This document shows positions 17,324-26,180 of a stretch of DNA of 64,000 bases, piece by piece. Location of the stretch: NCBI RefSeq assembly GCF_000803645.1, contig NZ_CP009122.1, positions 1,216,501 to 1,280,500 of the forward strand, given 5' to 3'. Positions within the stretch are counted from its first letter, which is position 1; the number at the start of each line of letters is the position of its first letter. Source of the stretch: Sphingopyxis fribergensis (GTDB lineage: Bacteria > Pseudomonadota > Alphaproteobacteria > Sphingomonadales > Sphingomonadaceae). The notes below the pieces were generated by a model, which saw nothing but the letters and a program-made list of their open reading frames with translations, ran no database searches and had not been told where the DNA came from. The translations under genes were made by a program, and so were the position numbers.

Positions 17324-17351
17324 GTCGGCAAAGAAAACTTCTCCAATCATA

Positions 17352-17378
17352 TTGCAATTATCAAATTTTGAAAATAAT
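17352..17378 (+). promoter_or_regulatory. Candidate promoter/operator of the dgcN operon
   Basis: TTGCAA at 17352 and AATAAT at 17373 give a short-spaced (15 base) promoter-like pair. The imperfect inverted repeat TTATC-N7-GAAAA (17358-17374, extended to A..T at 17357/17375) lies between and over them. The same half-sites occur before the serine hydrolase at 15312 and the TonB receptor at 31444. Confidence 0.45.
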
Positions 17379-17464
17379 GTCCCAAACAGGTCAACAGGAG
17401 TGATTGCAGGATCGATGTCGTGTAACCGGCCGATTCCGTGTCACTTCCGAATTTGGTGAGACAT

Positions 17465-18511
17465 GTGAACATTCAAACTTCCCTCGACGTCGCGGCCGGT
17501 GCCTTGCAATTGCCGCAACCCTATCTGCTGTTCCTCGGCGACACGACGATACGCGGCTATGCGAAAACCGCCTTTGGCCTTCGCGACTGGGCGCCCGAGA
17601 AATGCGTCGGCGAATATGCGCTGCCCGGCGCCACCGTCAGCGTGGGGCTGGAGCAGCTGGCGCCGGCCGAGGCGCGGGCGCGGGGCGCGCGTTCGATGCT
17701 CATCGGCGTCGCGAACAGCGGCGGCGTCATTCCTGAAAGCTGGATGCCCGCGCTGTTCGAGGCGCTCGATGCGGGGCTCGATATCGTCAGCGGCATGCAC
17801 ATGCGGCTGGCCGAGATGCCCGAACTCGCCGCACGGGCTGAGCGCCTCGGCCGCCAGCTGATCGACGTGCGCCACCCGCCCGCTGGCCTGCCCGTCGGTA
17901 CGGGACGCAAGCGGAGCGGCAAGCGGCTGCTTACTGTCGGAACCGACTGCGCACTCGGCAAGAAATATACGGCGCTCGCCCTCGCACGCGCTTTCACCGC
18001 GCGCGGCGTCGACGCCGATTTCCGCGCGACGGGGCAGACGGGCATCATGATCGCCGGCGGCGGCGTGCCGATGGACGCGGTGGTCTCCGATTTCGAGGCG
18101 GGTGCGGCGGAAACGGTGAGCCCTGACGCGGCCGACGATCACTGGGATGTCGTCGAAGGACAGGGGTCGCTTTATCATCCCGCCTATGCCGCGGTATCGC
18201 TGGGCTTGCTCCACGGAAGCCAGCCCGACGTGATCGTCGTGTGTCACGAGCCTGGCCGCGAAGAGATTTTGGGTTCGCCGGGCTACCTCTTGCCGAGCAT
18301 CGAGGAAACGATCGATCTCAACCTGCGCCTCGGCGCGCGGACCAATCCGGCGATCCGCTGCGCGGGCGTCTCCTACAACACGGCGCATATGGCGGAGGAT
18401 GAGGCAATCGCGCTGATGGCGGCCGATAGCGAACGGCTAGGCCTGCCGGTCGCCGACCCGATCCGCGGCGGCGACGCCTTTGCCCGCCTGGTGGATAGCT
18501 GCCTCGCATGA
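17465..18511 (+). CDS. dgcN: DUF1611 protein, D-glutamate N-acetyltransferase DgcN
   Basis: About 348 residues from the GTG at 17465, preceded by GGTGAG; an upstream GTG at 17438 is possible but lacks a ribosome site. Family features: YLLFLGDTTIRGYAKTAFGLRDW at the start, GVANSGGVIPESW, a P-loop-like TVGTDCALGKKYTALALARAF, FRATGQTGIMIAGGGVPMDAVVSDF, and VEGQGSLYHPAYAAVSLGLLHGS. DUF1611 proteins linked to a dipeptide-epimerase homologue have been described as DgcN, which acetylates D-glutamate; DgcA then epimerises N-acetyl-D-Glu to the L form. dgcA lies downstream in the same strand set (23861), supporting the assignment. The stop overlaps the transporter start (ATGA). Confidence 0.85.
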   Translation: MNIQTSLDVAAGALQLPQPYLLFLGDTTIRGYAKTAFGLRDWAPEKCVGEYALPGATVSVGLEQLAPAEARARGARSMLIGVANSGGVIPESWMPALFEALDAGLDIVSGMHMRLAEMPELAARAERLGRQLIDVRHPPAGLPVGTGRKRSGKRLLTVGTDCALGKKYTALALARAFTARGVDADFRATGQTGIMIAGGGVPMDAVVSDFEAGAAETVSPDAADDHWDVVEGQGSLYHPAYAAVSLGLLHGSQPDVIVVCHEPGREEILGSPGYLLPSIEETIDLNLRLGARTNPAIRCAGVSYNTAHMAEDEAIALMAADSERLGLPVADPIRGGDAFARLVDSCLA

Positions 18512-19665
18512 GCGCAGCGGCCACCCCGGCAGCGGCGACCGGATCCTCCTGGTTCCAGCGTTTCCTGTTGCCGGGGTTCGCCTTCAAGGCCGTCGTGATC
18601 GGTGGCGGCTATGCCACCGGGCGCGAACTCGCGGAATTTTTCCTGCCGAGCGGGCCGTGGGGCGGATTGGCCGCCATGCTGCTCGCGATGCTGCTGTGGA
18701 GCATCATCTGCGCCGCGACTTTCTCGCTCGCGCGGGTCATGGGCGCGTTCAATTATCGCAGCTTTTTTGAAGGACTTCTTGGTCGCGGCTGGATATTGTT
18801 CGAGGTCGCTTATGTTCTGCTCGTGACGCTGGTGCTCGCTGTGTTCGGCGCCGCGGCGGGCGAAATCGGCGCGTCGATCTTCGGCTGGCCGCCGCTCGCG
18901 GGCACCGCATTGCTCGCGGCCTCGATCGCGCTGTTCGTGACTTTCGGCAATGCGTCGGTCGAGGGATTGTTCAAATATGTCTCCTTCCTGCTCTACGGCG
19001 TCTACGCGCTATTCATGGTCTTTGCGCTGAGCAGTTTCGGTGATGAGATCGCGGCACGTTTCGCCATTCCGGCGCCGTCCGATGGCTGGATTCTCGGCGG
19101 GCTGACCTATACCGGCTATAATGTCATCGGCGCGGTCGTGATCCTGCCGGTGATCCGCCACCTGACGAGCCAGCGCGACGCGGTCGTCTCGGGGCTGATC
19201 GCCGGGCCGCTCGCGATGGCGCCCGCCATCCTCTTCTTTGTCGCGATGATCGCCTTCTATCCCGGCATCACGGATCAGACTTTGCCGTCGGATTTCATGC
19301 TGCGGCAACTCGACATGCCGCTGTTCCACCTGCTTTTCCAGTTCATGATCTTCGCTGCATTGCTCGAAAGCGGTGCCGGTTCGGTCCACGCGATCAACGA
19401 GCGCGTCGACGCCGCGCGCCGGTCGCGCGGCGGGGCGCCGCTTGGCAAACGCGCGCGGGCGGGTATCGCGGCGGCGCTGCTCATCGGCTGCATGTTCCTC
19501 GCCGACCGCTTCGGTCTCGTGACGCTGATCGCCAGCGGCTATCGCTTTCTCTCGTGGGTCTTTCTCGCCGTCTATGTCGTGCCATTGCTGACGGTCGGCC
19601 TGTACCGGCTGGTTCGCAGTCGGAAACAACAGCTTCAACCCGCCGTGCAGGGGAATATGACGTGA
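18508..19665 (+). CDS. YkvI-family (APC-type) inner-membrane transporter
   Basis: 385 residues, about 10 hydrophobic helices. The opening GFAFKAVVIGGGYATGRELAEFFLPSGPWGG is typical of the YkvI/COG3814 family, distant relatives of LeuT-fold amino-acid transporters; later helices contain GGLTYTGYNVIGAVVILPVIRH and LLESGAGSVHAINERVD. Members lack a proven substrate. Here it overlaps dgcN by four bases and the alpha/beta hydrolase gene by GTGA, so it probably carries the substrate of this operon, with D-glutamate or a D-glutamyl compound the obvious candidate (inference). Confidence 0.85.
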   Translation: MSAAATPAAATGSSWFQRFLLPGFAFKAVVIGGGYATGRELAEFFLPSGPWGGLAAMLLAMLLWSIICAATFSLARVMGAFNYRSFFEGLLGRGWILFEVAYVLLVTLVLAVFGAAAGEIGASIFGWPPLAGTALLAASIALFVTFGNASVEGLFKYVSFLLYGVYALFMVFALSSFGDEIAARFAIPAPSDGWILGGLTYTGYNVIGAVVILPVIRHLTSQRDAVVSGLIAGPLAMAPAILFFVAMIAFYPGITDQTLPSDFMLRQLDMPLFHLLFQFMIFAALLESGAGSVHAINERVDAARRSRGGAPLGKRARAGIAAALLIGCMFLADRFGLVTLIASGYRFLSWVFLAVYVVPLLTVGLYRLVRSRKQQLQPAVQGNMT

Positions 19666-20741
19666 CGAAAGCAACTGGCTGGGCGCGGGTTCGGCGCTGG
19701 GTGAAGCGTATCTTGCTGGGTCTGCTCGCGCTGTTATTGCTGCTCGTCGTCGTGGGCGCGATCTATGAGGCGCTCGGCCGCAAGAACGCGCAGGCGAAAT
19801 ACCCGCCCCCCGGAAAGCTCGTCGATATCGGCGGGCGCAAGATGCACATCGATTGCCGCGGCACCGGATCGCCGACCGTCATTTTGGAATCGGGCCTCGG
19901 CACGGGCGGTACGACCGACTGGACGCTGGTTCATGACGAGATTGCCGGTTTCACGCGCACCTGCGCCTATGACCGCGCTGGCATCATGTGGAGCGACGCC
20001 AAGGATAGTCCGCAGGATGCCGCGGCGGTGGCCGAGGATCTGCACAGGCTTTTGAAGGGGTCCGGAATATCGGATCGACTGGTGCTTGTCGGCCACTCGA
20101 TCGGCGGCCCCTACACGCGCACTTATGTGGGCAAATATGGCGAGCAGGTGGCCGGGCTGGTGATGGTCGATCCGTCCCACCCCGACCAGATCGCGCGGCT
20201 CGGCAAAGTGGTGAGCATCGACGTTCATCCCAGGCGCGCGTCGACGCTGATCCACACGGCAAAGGCTTTGGCGTGGACCGGCATCGTCCGCTTCGTGATC
20301 GCACAGGGCGACAAGCCGAAGCTGCGGACCGCGGCCGAAACCAAGCGGCTCGGCGATGCGCTGGTCAAGGCGGCCGCCTATGCCAGCACGTCGATACGGG
20401 GTTCGGCCTCCGAACTCGATGGCTTCGACCGCACGATGGATCAAGCGCGCGCGGTCCGCAGTTTCGGAAACCGGCCGCTGATCGTGCTCACCGCAATGGC
20501 GCCGATGAAGCCCGAACAGCTGAAGGCCTTGGACTTGAAGCCCGAAGCGGGCGCGCGCTTCAAGCAGGAATGGAAGGCGCTCCATAGCGAACAGGCGGCG
20601 TTTTCAACGCGCGGGCGTCAGCAGATCGTGCCCGACGCGACCCATTATATCCAGGTCGATCGCCCCGAAGTCGTGATCGCCGCGGTTCGCGAGGTCGTGG
20701 ACGAAGTGCGCGCCGACACGCAGGCTACGGCAAGGAAATGA
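19662..20741 (+). CDS. Membrane-anchored alpha/beta hydrolase
   Basis: 359 residues from a GTG start that overlaps the transporter stop (GTGA), with GGGGA upstream. An N-terminal hydrophobic segment (ILLGLLALLLLLVVVGAIYEAL) anchors it. The hydrolase core shows VDIGGRKMHIDCRGTGSPTVILESGLG, an oxyanion region, and the nucleophile elbow GHSIGG with Ser146, then VMVDPSHPDQ and a late DATHYIQVDRPE with the catalytic His. It may be an esterase, amidase or peptidase of the proline-iminopeptidase type. The context is an operon of peptide and D-amino-acid hydrolases; the exact substrate is not visible. Confidence 0.88.
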   Translation: MTKATGWARVRRWVKRILLGLLALLLLLVVVGAIYEALGRKNAQAKYPPPGKLVDIGGRKMHIDCRGTGSPTVILESGLGTGGTTDWTLVHDEIAGFTRTCAYDRAGIMWSDAKDSPQDAAAVAEDLHRLLKGSGISDRLVLVGHSIGGPYTRTYVGKYGEQVAGLVMVDPSHPDQIARLGKVVSIDVHPRRASTLIHTAKALAWTGIVRFVIAQGDKPKLRTAAETKRLGDALVKAAAYASTSIRGSASELDGFDRTMDQARAVRSFGNRPLIVLTAMAPMKPEQLKALDLKPEAGARFKQEWKALHSEQAAFSTRGRQQIVPDATHYIQVDRPEVVIAAVREVVDEVRADTQATARK

Positions 20742-20781
20742 AAGCAAAACCGTCTGCTCGGGCTGACGGCAAGGAGATGGA

Positions 20782-22410
20782 ATGATGAAGCGTAAGATCC
20801 TTTTGGGTGCGATGTCGATGCTGCCGCTGCTGCTCGCTGCGAACACCCCGGCGCCCGAATATGACATTGTGGTCCGCGGCGGCCGCGTGCTCGATGGCGC
20901 GGGCAACCCGTGGGTCAGCGCCGACGTCGCGGTCAAGGACGGCCGGGTCGTGCGGATCGGACGCGTTGCGGGGCGCGGCGCCAAGGAAATCGATGCGAAG
21001 GGCCGCTATGTCTCGCCCGGCTTCATCGACATGATGGATCAGTCGGGGCGCGTGCTGGTGAAGAATGGCGCGGCCGAGAACAAGCTGCTGATGGGCGTAA
21101 CGACCGTCATCGCGGGTGAAGGCGGCCCCCCCGCGGCCGCCACGGAAATCCCAGCCCATTTCAAAACGCTGGAACAGCAGGGCATCTCGGTCAATTACGG
21201 CACTTACTATTCGGCGACGCAGGCGCGCGTGAAGGTGATGGGCGACGGCGCGGGATCGCCGACGCCCGCTCAGCTTGAGGCGATGGGCCGCGAGGTGAAG
21301 ATCGCCATGGAAAATGGCGCGTTCGGCATCTCCAGCGCGCTGATCTATCCGCCGAGCAGCTTCCAGACGACGTCCGACCTCGTCACGCTGGCAAAGGTCG
21401 CGGCGCAGTGCGACGGCTTTTACGCGACGCACATGCGCGACGAGAGCGAAGGCTTGGTCCAGGCGATCGAGGAAGCGATCGAGATCGGCGAAAAGGGCGG
21501 GGTGAAGGTCGAGATTTTTCACCTGAAAGCCGCCTACGCCCCGGGCTGGGGCAAGCTGATGCCGCAGGCGGTCGCAACGATCAACGCGGCGCGCGCGCGC
21601 GGCGTCGACGTCGCGGCGGACCTCTATCCCTATACCGCGGGCGGCACGGGGCTCGAGATCATCGCACCCAGCTGGGTGTGGGCCGACGGCGTCGAGAAGG
21701 GGATCGAGCGGCTGCGCGATCCCAAGGTGCGCGAGCGGATGAAGAAGGAAGTCGCCGCGGGCTCGATGCCCGGCTGGTCGAACCTTGTTCACGCCTCCGG
21801 CGGCTTCGCCAATGTCCGGCTCGCTAATGGCTTCAGCGACAAATACCGGCCCTATCACGGCAAGAGCCTCGCCGAGATCGGCAAGGTGCTGAACCGCGAC
21901 CCGGCCGATGTGGCGTGGGACATCTTGCTCGAAGGTCTGCCCAACCGCTCGGTCGCGCTCTATTTCATGATGAGCGAGCAGGACATCGAAACCGCGATCA
22001 AGCAGCCGTGGGTCAGCATCGGCAGCGACGCCGCGGCCTCCGAAAAGGCGGGCGAGATGGACGCACTCGGCCTGCCGCATCCGCGCGCTTATGGCACCTT
22101 CCCGCGCATCATTGCCGAATATGTGAAGCGCCGCCCGGTCCTGTCGCTCGAGGATGCGGTGCGCAAGATGACGGGCTGGCCGGCGCAGCGCATGGGGCTG
22201 ACCGACCGCGGGCTGATCCGCGACGGGATGCGCGCCGACATGGTGGTGTTCGACCTGGACAAGCTCGACGATGTGGCAAGCTGGGACAAGCCCACCGCGT
22301 CGCCGACGGGGATCGAGACCGTCATCGTCAACGGTGTCGTCACCATCGCGAACGGCAAGCATACCGGCGCCAAGGCGGGCGCGGTGCTGCGCCACAGCTG
22401 CGGCGTCTGA
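20782..22410 (+). CDS. N-acyl-D-amino-acid deacylase-like amidohydrolase, exported
   Basis: 542 residues with a short signal peptide (MLPLLLAANTPAP). The D-aminoacylase pattern is clear: DIVVRGGRVLDGAGNPWVSADVAV, GVTTVIAGEGG, ATHMRDESEG (metal His), VEIFHLKA (second His), GSDAA (Asp) and AYGTFPRIIAEYVKRRPVLS. The canonical HxH after GFID is missing, reading Met84-Met85-Asp86-Gln87, and the Cys of the GNCG motif is Gly, with a Glu beside it. Only part of the binuclear site therefore remains, and the reaction may differ from N-acyl-D-Glu/D-aa deacylation. It lies 40 bases behind the alpha/beta hydrolase and 4 before the next gene. Confidence 0.87.
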   Translation: MMKRKILLGAMSMLPLLLAANTPAPEYDIVVRGGRVLDGAGNPWVSADVAVKDGRVVRIGRVAGRGAKEIDAKGRYVSPGFIDMMDQSGRVLVKNGAAENKLLMGVTTVIAGEGGPPAAATEIPAHFKTLEQQGISVNYGTYYSATQARVKVMGDGAGSPTPAQLEAMGREVKIAMENGAFGISSALIYPPSSFQTTSDLVTLAKVAAQCDGFYATHMRDESEGLVQAIEEAIEIGEKGGVKVEIFHLKAAYAPGWGKLMPQAVATINAARARGVDVAADLYPYTAGGTGLEIIAPSWVWADGVEKGIERLRDPKVRERMKKEVAAGSMPGWSNLVHASGGFANVRLANGFSDKYRPYHGKSLAEIGKVLNRDPADVAWDILLEGLPNRSVALYFMMSEQDIETAIKQPWVSIGSDAAASEKAGEMDALGLPHPRAYGTFPRIIAEYVKRRPVLSLEDAVRKMTGWPAQRMGLTDRGLIRDGMRADMVVFDLDKLDDVASWDKPTASPTGIETVIVNGVVTIANGKHTGAKAGAVLRHSCGV

Positions 22411-22414
22411 GGAC

Positions 22415-23839
22415 ATGGTGCGCTATATTTCCAGCCTTGGTCTCACCGCTCTGGCGTTCGTCGCCTCCGCGCCGTCTTTCGCCGCCGCCCCGGCGATTTC
22501 GACGCCCGAAGACCTCGGCACCGCCGTTTCCGCGCAAATTGCGTGCGCCAGCATCTTCGTGGCAGAGCGCGCCGAGGCCGATGTGCTGCGCGACGACATC
22601 CACGCGTTCGCGCCGTTCACGACGGCGGTGACGCTGGCGGTCGACCGCAAGGCGCGGACGGTCACCGCATCGGCGCCGGGCGCCGCGACGCGTACCGCGC
22701 TGTTCCGGCCCGTGGCGGGTTGTACATTGCTGACCGGCGATGTTTCGACCGCCGCGCTCGACGCGCAGGCGGCCAAGCTCAAGCCGACGCGCGGGAATGC
22801 AGCGAAGCCCTGGCCGATCGGCGATGCCCCGGTGCCCAAGCTGGCCGCCGCCGCCGAGGCAAAGCTCGACCGCGCGGCGCTCGACAAGGCGGTGATTGCC
22901 GCCTTCGACGAACAGAATAAGGGCGGCTATCCCGACACGCGCGCGATCGTCGTCGTGCAGGGCGGGGCGATCGTTGCCGAACATTATGCGCCGGGGTTCG
23001 ATCAAAATACCGAACTGCTCGGCTGGTCGGCGTCGAAGAGCATCATGGGGACGCTCGTCGGCCTGCTGGTCGACGACGGCGTGCTCAAGCTCGACGACCC
23101 CGCGCCGGTTCCCGAGTGGCAAGGCGAGGGCGATCCGCGGTCCAAGATCACACTGCGCCAGCTACTCACCATGTCGAGCGGCCTGACGTTCAGCGAAAGC
23201 TATGTCCCCGGCAATGATTCGATCAAAATGCTGTTCGAGGCGGGTGACATGGCGGCGATGGCGGCGGCCAAGCCGCTGAAGGACGCGCCGGGCACGAATT
23301 GGAGCTATTCGTCGGGCACGACAAACATCCTCTCTCGCATCGTGTTTCAGGCGACCGGCGGGACGCTGGAGGGCATGACGCGCTTTGCCCAGAAGCGCCT
23401 GTTCGAGCCCACGGGCATGACCAGCGCGCTGATCGAGCCCGACGAGACGGGGGTGCAGGTCGGCAGCTCCTATGCCTATGCCACCGCGCGCGACTGGGCG
23501 CGCTATGGGTTGCTGCACCTCAACAAGGGCAAGGTCGGCGGCAAGCAATTGCTCTCAAAGGAATGGCTCGATTTTGCGGTGACGCCGACCAAGGCCGCGC
23601 TGCGTCCCTTCTATGGCGCGCAGCTCTGGCTGAACCATGCCGAAGCCGAGGGCGAGCGCCGCAAGCTCTACCCCGACCTGCCGACCGATACCGTCATGGC
23701 GCGCGGGCACAGCTTCCAGATCGTCGCGGCGATCCCGTCGCAGGATGCCGTCATCGTCCGTCTCGGCTGGACTCCCGAGGGGCACACATTCGACTGGAAC
23801 AAATATCTCTCGCAGATCGCGGCGGCGCTCGCGCCCTGA
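22415..23839 (+). CDS. Exported serine hydrolase, class C beta-lactamase / NylB-EstB type
   Basis: 474 residues from the ATG at 22415, four bases after the previous stop. Signal peptide ends APSFAAA. An extra N-terminal domain (about 25-150) precedes the hydrolase. The nucleophile motif is Ser205-Ala-Ser-Lys208 in LLGWSASKSIMGT; YSSGTTNILSR supplies the Tyr, and GHSFQIVAAIP sits near the C-terminal end. This subfamily includes 6-aminohexanoate-dimer hydrolase and EstB esterases, acting on small amides or esters, rather than true beta-lactamases. With its neighbours it probably cleaves peptides or amides in the periplasm. Confidence 0.87.
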   Translation: MVRYISSLGLTALAFVASAPSFAAAPAISTPEDLGTAVSAQIACASIFVAERAEADVLRDDIHAFAPFTTAVTLAVDRKARTVTASAPGAATRTALFRPVAGCTLLTGDVSTAALDAQAAKLKPTRGNAAKPWPIGDAPVPKLAAAAEAKLDRAALDKAVIAAFDEQNKGGYPDTRAIVVVQGGAIVAEHYAPGFDQNTELLGWSASKSIMGTLVGLLVDDGVLKLDDPAPVPEWQGEGDPRSKITLRQLLTMSSGLTFSESYVPGNDSIKMLFEAGDMAAMAAAKPLKDAPGTNWSYSSGTTNILSRIVFQATGGTLEGMTRFAQKRLFEPTGMTSALIEPDETGVQVGSSYAYATARDWARYGLLHLNKGKVGGKQLLSKEWLDFAVTPTKAALRPFYGAQLWLNHAEAEGERRKLYPDLPTDTVMARGHSFQIVAAIPSQDAVIVRLGWTPEGHTFDWNKYLSQIAAALAP

Positions 23840-23860
23840 ACAGACCCAAGGACAAACTCG

Positions 23861-24865
23861 ATGACGCTTCCCCTCTCGCTCGACCTCGCGATCGAATCGC
23901 TCCCCCTCGCCAAGCCGTTCCGCATCTCGGGGCATGTCTTCACCGACACCCCGGTCGTGCTGGTCACGCTCTCGGACGGCACGCATAGCGGGCGCGGCGA
24001 AGCGTCGGGGGTCTATTATCTCGGCGACGATGTGCCCGCGATGGCGGCCGCCATCGAAAGCGTGCGCGGCGCGGTCAAAGCCGGAGCGACGCGCGAGCAG
24101 TTGCAGACGCTGCTCCCCGCGGGCGGCGCGCGCAACGCGCTCGATTGCGCGCTCTGGGAACTCGACGCTCGGCGCAGCGGCGTTCCCGTCTGGGAAGTCG
24201 CCGGGCTCGCCGAACCGCGCCCGCTCCGAACCACCTTCACGCTCGGCGCCGACGATCCCGGCGTGATGGCCGAGGGTGCGCGTGGCTATGCGCAGGCGCG
24301 CGCGCTCAAGCTCAAGCTCACCGGCGACCTCGATCTCGACATCGCGCGCGTGCAGGCGGTTCGCGCGGCGCGGCCCGAATGCTGGATCGGCGTCGATGCC
24401 AATCAGGGTTTCGCGATCGGCGACCTCGATAAGCTCGTCGCGGCACTGGTCGCCGCCGACGTCAAACTGCTCGAACAGCCGCTGGCGCGCGGGCGCGAAG
24501 CCGACCTCACCGGCTACCAGTGCCCGATCCCGATCGCGGCGGACGAGAGCGCGCTAACGCTCGCCGATGTCGAAGGGCTGGTCGGCCGGTTCGATGTCGT
24601 GAACATCAAGCTCGATAAGTGCGGCGGGCTGACCGAGGGGCTGGCCATTGCACAGCGCGCCCGCGAACTCGGACTCGGCGTGATGGTCGGCAATATGGTC
24701 GGCTCCAGCCTTGCGATGGCGCCCGCATTCATTGTCGGACAGCTATGCGACATCGTCGATCTCGACGGCCCGATCTTCCTGGCGGACGATCGCAAGCCCT
24801 CGATCGAATATACGGGCGGCGATGCGTGGTGCGGCGAGGCGATATGGGGCCGCGAGGTCGGCTGA
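23861..24865 (+). CDS. dgcA: Enolase-superfamily N-acetyl-D-glutamate racemase DgcA (dipeptide-epimerase family)
   Basis: 334 residues, the size of Ala-Glu epimerases. Muconate-lactonizing-type features: a capping domain with PFRISGHVFTDTPVVLVTL, the KxK catalytic pair in ALKLKLTGD, metal ligands in IGVDANQGF, LLEQPL and PIAADES, and the second catalytic Lys in VVNIKLDKCGGL, ending FIVGQLCDIVDLDGP. The fold racemises the alpha carbon of acylated glutamate or of dipeptides. Beside a dgcN homologue it is best read as DgcA, giving D-Glu to N-acetyl-D-Glu to N-acetyl-L-Glu. L-Ala-D/L-Glu epimerase of muropeptides is the alternative. It follows the serine hydrolase by 21 bases. Confidence 0.85.
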   Translation: MTLPLSLDLAIESLPLAKPFRISGHVFTDTPVVLVTLSDGTHSGRGEASGVYYLGDDVPAMAAAIESVRGAVKAGATREQLQTLLPAGGARNALDCALWELDARRSGVPVWEVAGLAEPRPLRTTFTLGADDPGVMAEGARGYAQARALKLKLTGDLDLDIARVQAVRAARPECWIGVDANQGFAIGDLDKLVAALVAADVKLLEQPLARGREADLTGYQCPIPIAADESALTLADVEGLVGRFDVVNIKLDKCGGLTEGLAIAQRARELGLGVMVGNMVGSSLAMAPAFIVGQLCDIVDLDGPIFLADDRKPSIEYTGGDAWCGEAIWGREVG

Positions 24866-24893
24866 AAGCGATAATGGGACAGGGAGAGGCACA

Positions 24894-26180
24894 ATGAAGA
24901 AAACGATTTTCGCGGGGCTCGCGCTGGTGGCGCTGATCCAGCCTGCCGCTGCGCAAGAACCGTCGGCAACCTATATCCACGCCGGGCGCCTGCTCGCCGA
25001 TCCCGCGAACGGCCGCGTCGAAACGAACAAGACGATCGTTGTCGAAGGCGGAAAGATCGCCGCGATCCGCGACGGCTTCGTCGGCGAGGGCCGGATTGTC
25101 GACCTTCGCGATCAGTTCGTTATGCCGGGTTTCATCGACAGCCATGTCCACCTGACCTTTGAATCGAGCCCGACGAGCCGCCTCGATGCGGTGACCAAGT
25201 CGACCGTCGATCAGGCGTTCGATGGCGTCGTCTTTGCCAAGCGCACCGTGCGCGCAGGGTTCACCACCGTGGTCGACCTGGGTTCCGATCCACAGGCGAT
25301 CAATGCGCTGCGCGATGCCACCGCGACGGGCAAGGTCATCGGGCCGCGGATTATCGCCGCGGGCGGCGTCGCGGCGCACGGCGGGCATGGCGACGTCCAC
25401 GGCTATCGGCAGGAAATCATCGACCTGTTCCGCTCTCCCACGCTCTGTTCGGGCGCCGACGATTGCGCGCGCGCGGTGCGGCTGGCGGTGCAGCAGGGCG
25501 CCGACGTCATCAAGACCGCCTCGACCGGCGGCGTGATGTCGAACACCGCGGCGGGCCTCGGCCAGCAGATGAGCGACGCCGAACTCGTCGCGATCGTCGA
25601 CACCGCGCACCGCCTCGGCCGCAAGGTCGCGGCGCACGCGCACGGGACCGACGGCGTCAATGCCGCGCTCCGCGCCGGCGTCGATTCGGTCGAGCACGGG
25701 ACGTATCTGGATGCGGAATCGATCAGGCTGTTTAAGGCGAAGGGCAGCTATCTGGTTCCGACCTTGCTCGCCGGCGACACCGTTGCTCGGCAGGCCGAAG
25801 AGGCCGAATGGATGCCAGCAGCAGTCCGCGCCAAGGCGCGCACCGTCGGCCCGCTGATGGTCGATGCCTTGCGCCGCGCGCATCAGAGTGGCGTCCGCAT
25901 CGCATTCGGGACCGACAGCGCGGTGTCGAAGCATGGCGAGAACGCCCGCGAATTCGCGCTGATGGTGAAGGCGGGGCTGACCCCGCTGGAGACGATCAAG
26001 TCCGCGACCGTGTGGGCGGCAGCGCATGCCGGGCTCGAAACCGAAATCGGCACCCTCGCGGCGGGCAAGTCGGCCGACATCGTCGCGGTAAAGGGTGATC
26101 CGCTGGCCGAGGTGCGCAGCCTTGAAACCATGGGATTCGTCATGGCGCGCGGCGTGGTCGCGCGGGAAGCAGGCGAATGA
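24894..26180 (+). CDS. Exported amidohydrolase, Xaa-Pro/imidazolonepropionase-like dipeptidase family
   Basis: 428 residues from the ATG at 24894 (AGGGAGAG upstream), signal peptide ending PAAAQ. All expected metal motifs are intact: HxH in GFIDSHVHLTFE, the bridging carboxyl-Lys in ADVIKTASTGG, His in VAAHAHGTDG and SVEHGTYLD, and Asp in AFGTDSAV; the end is GTLAAGKSADIVAVKGDPL. Close relatives hydrolyse L-Xaa-L-Pro or other small dipeptides. It is co-directional with dgcA (28-base gap) and overlaps the next gene by four bases. Confidence 0.9.
   Translation: MKKTIFAGLALVALIQPAAAQEPSATYIHAGRLLADPANGRVETNKTIVVEGGKIAAIRDGFVGEGRIVDLRDQFVMPGFIDSHVHLTFESSPTSRLDAVTKSTVDQAFDGVVFAKRTVRAGFTTVVDLGSDPQAINALRDATATGKVIGPRIIAAGGVAAHGGHGDVHGYRQEIIDLFRSPTLCSGADDCARAVRLAVQQGADVIKTASTGGVMSNTAAGLGQQMSDAELVAIVDTAHRLGRKVAAHAHGTDGVNAALRAGVDSVEHGTYLDAESIRLFKAKGSYLVPTLLAGDTVARQAEEAEWMPAAVRAKARTVGPLMVDALRRAHQSGVRIAFGTDSAVSKHGENAREFALMVKAGLTPLETIKSATVWAAAHAGLETEIGTLAAGKSADIVAVKGDPLAEVRSLETMGFVMARGVVAREAGE

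Noticed and set aside
20725..22416. 563-codon - strand frame opposite the D-aminoacylase-like gene
   Set aside because: Shadow frame without motifs; the coding strand is supported by family similarity and operon spacing.
22415..23839. Beta-lactamase resistance function for the class C-fold genes
   Set aside because: Sequence features fit NylB/EstB-like and D-aminopeptidase-like hydrolases, and the context is amino-acid catabolism.
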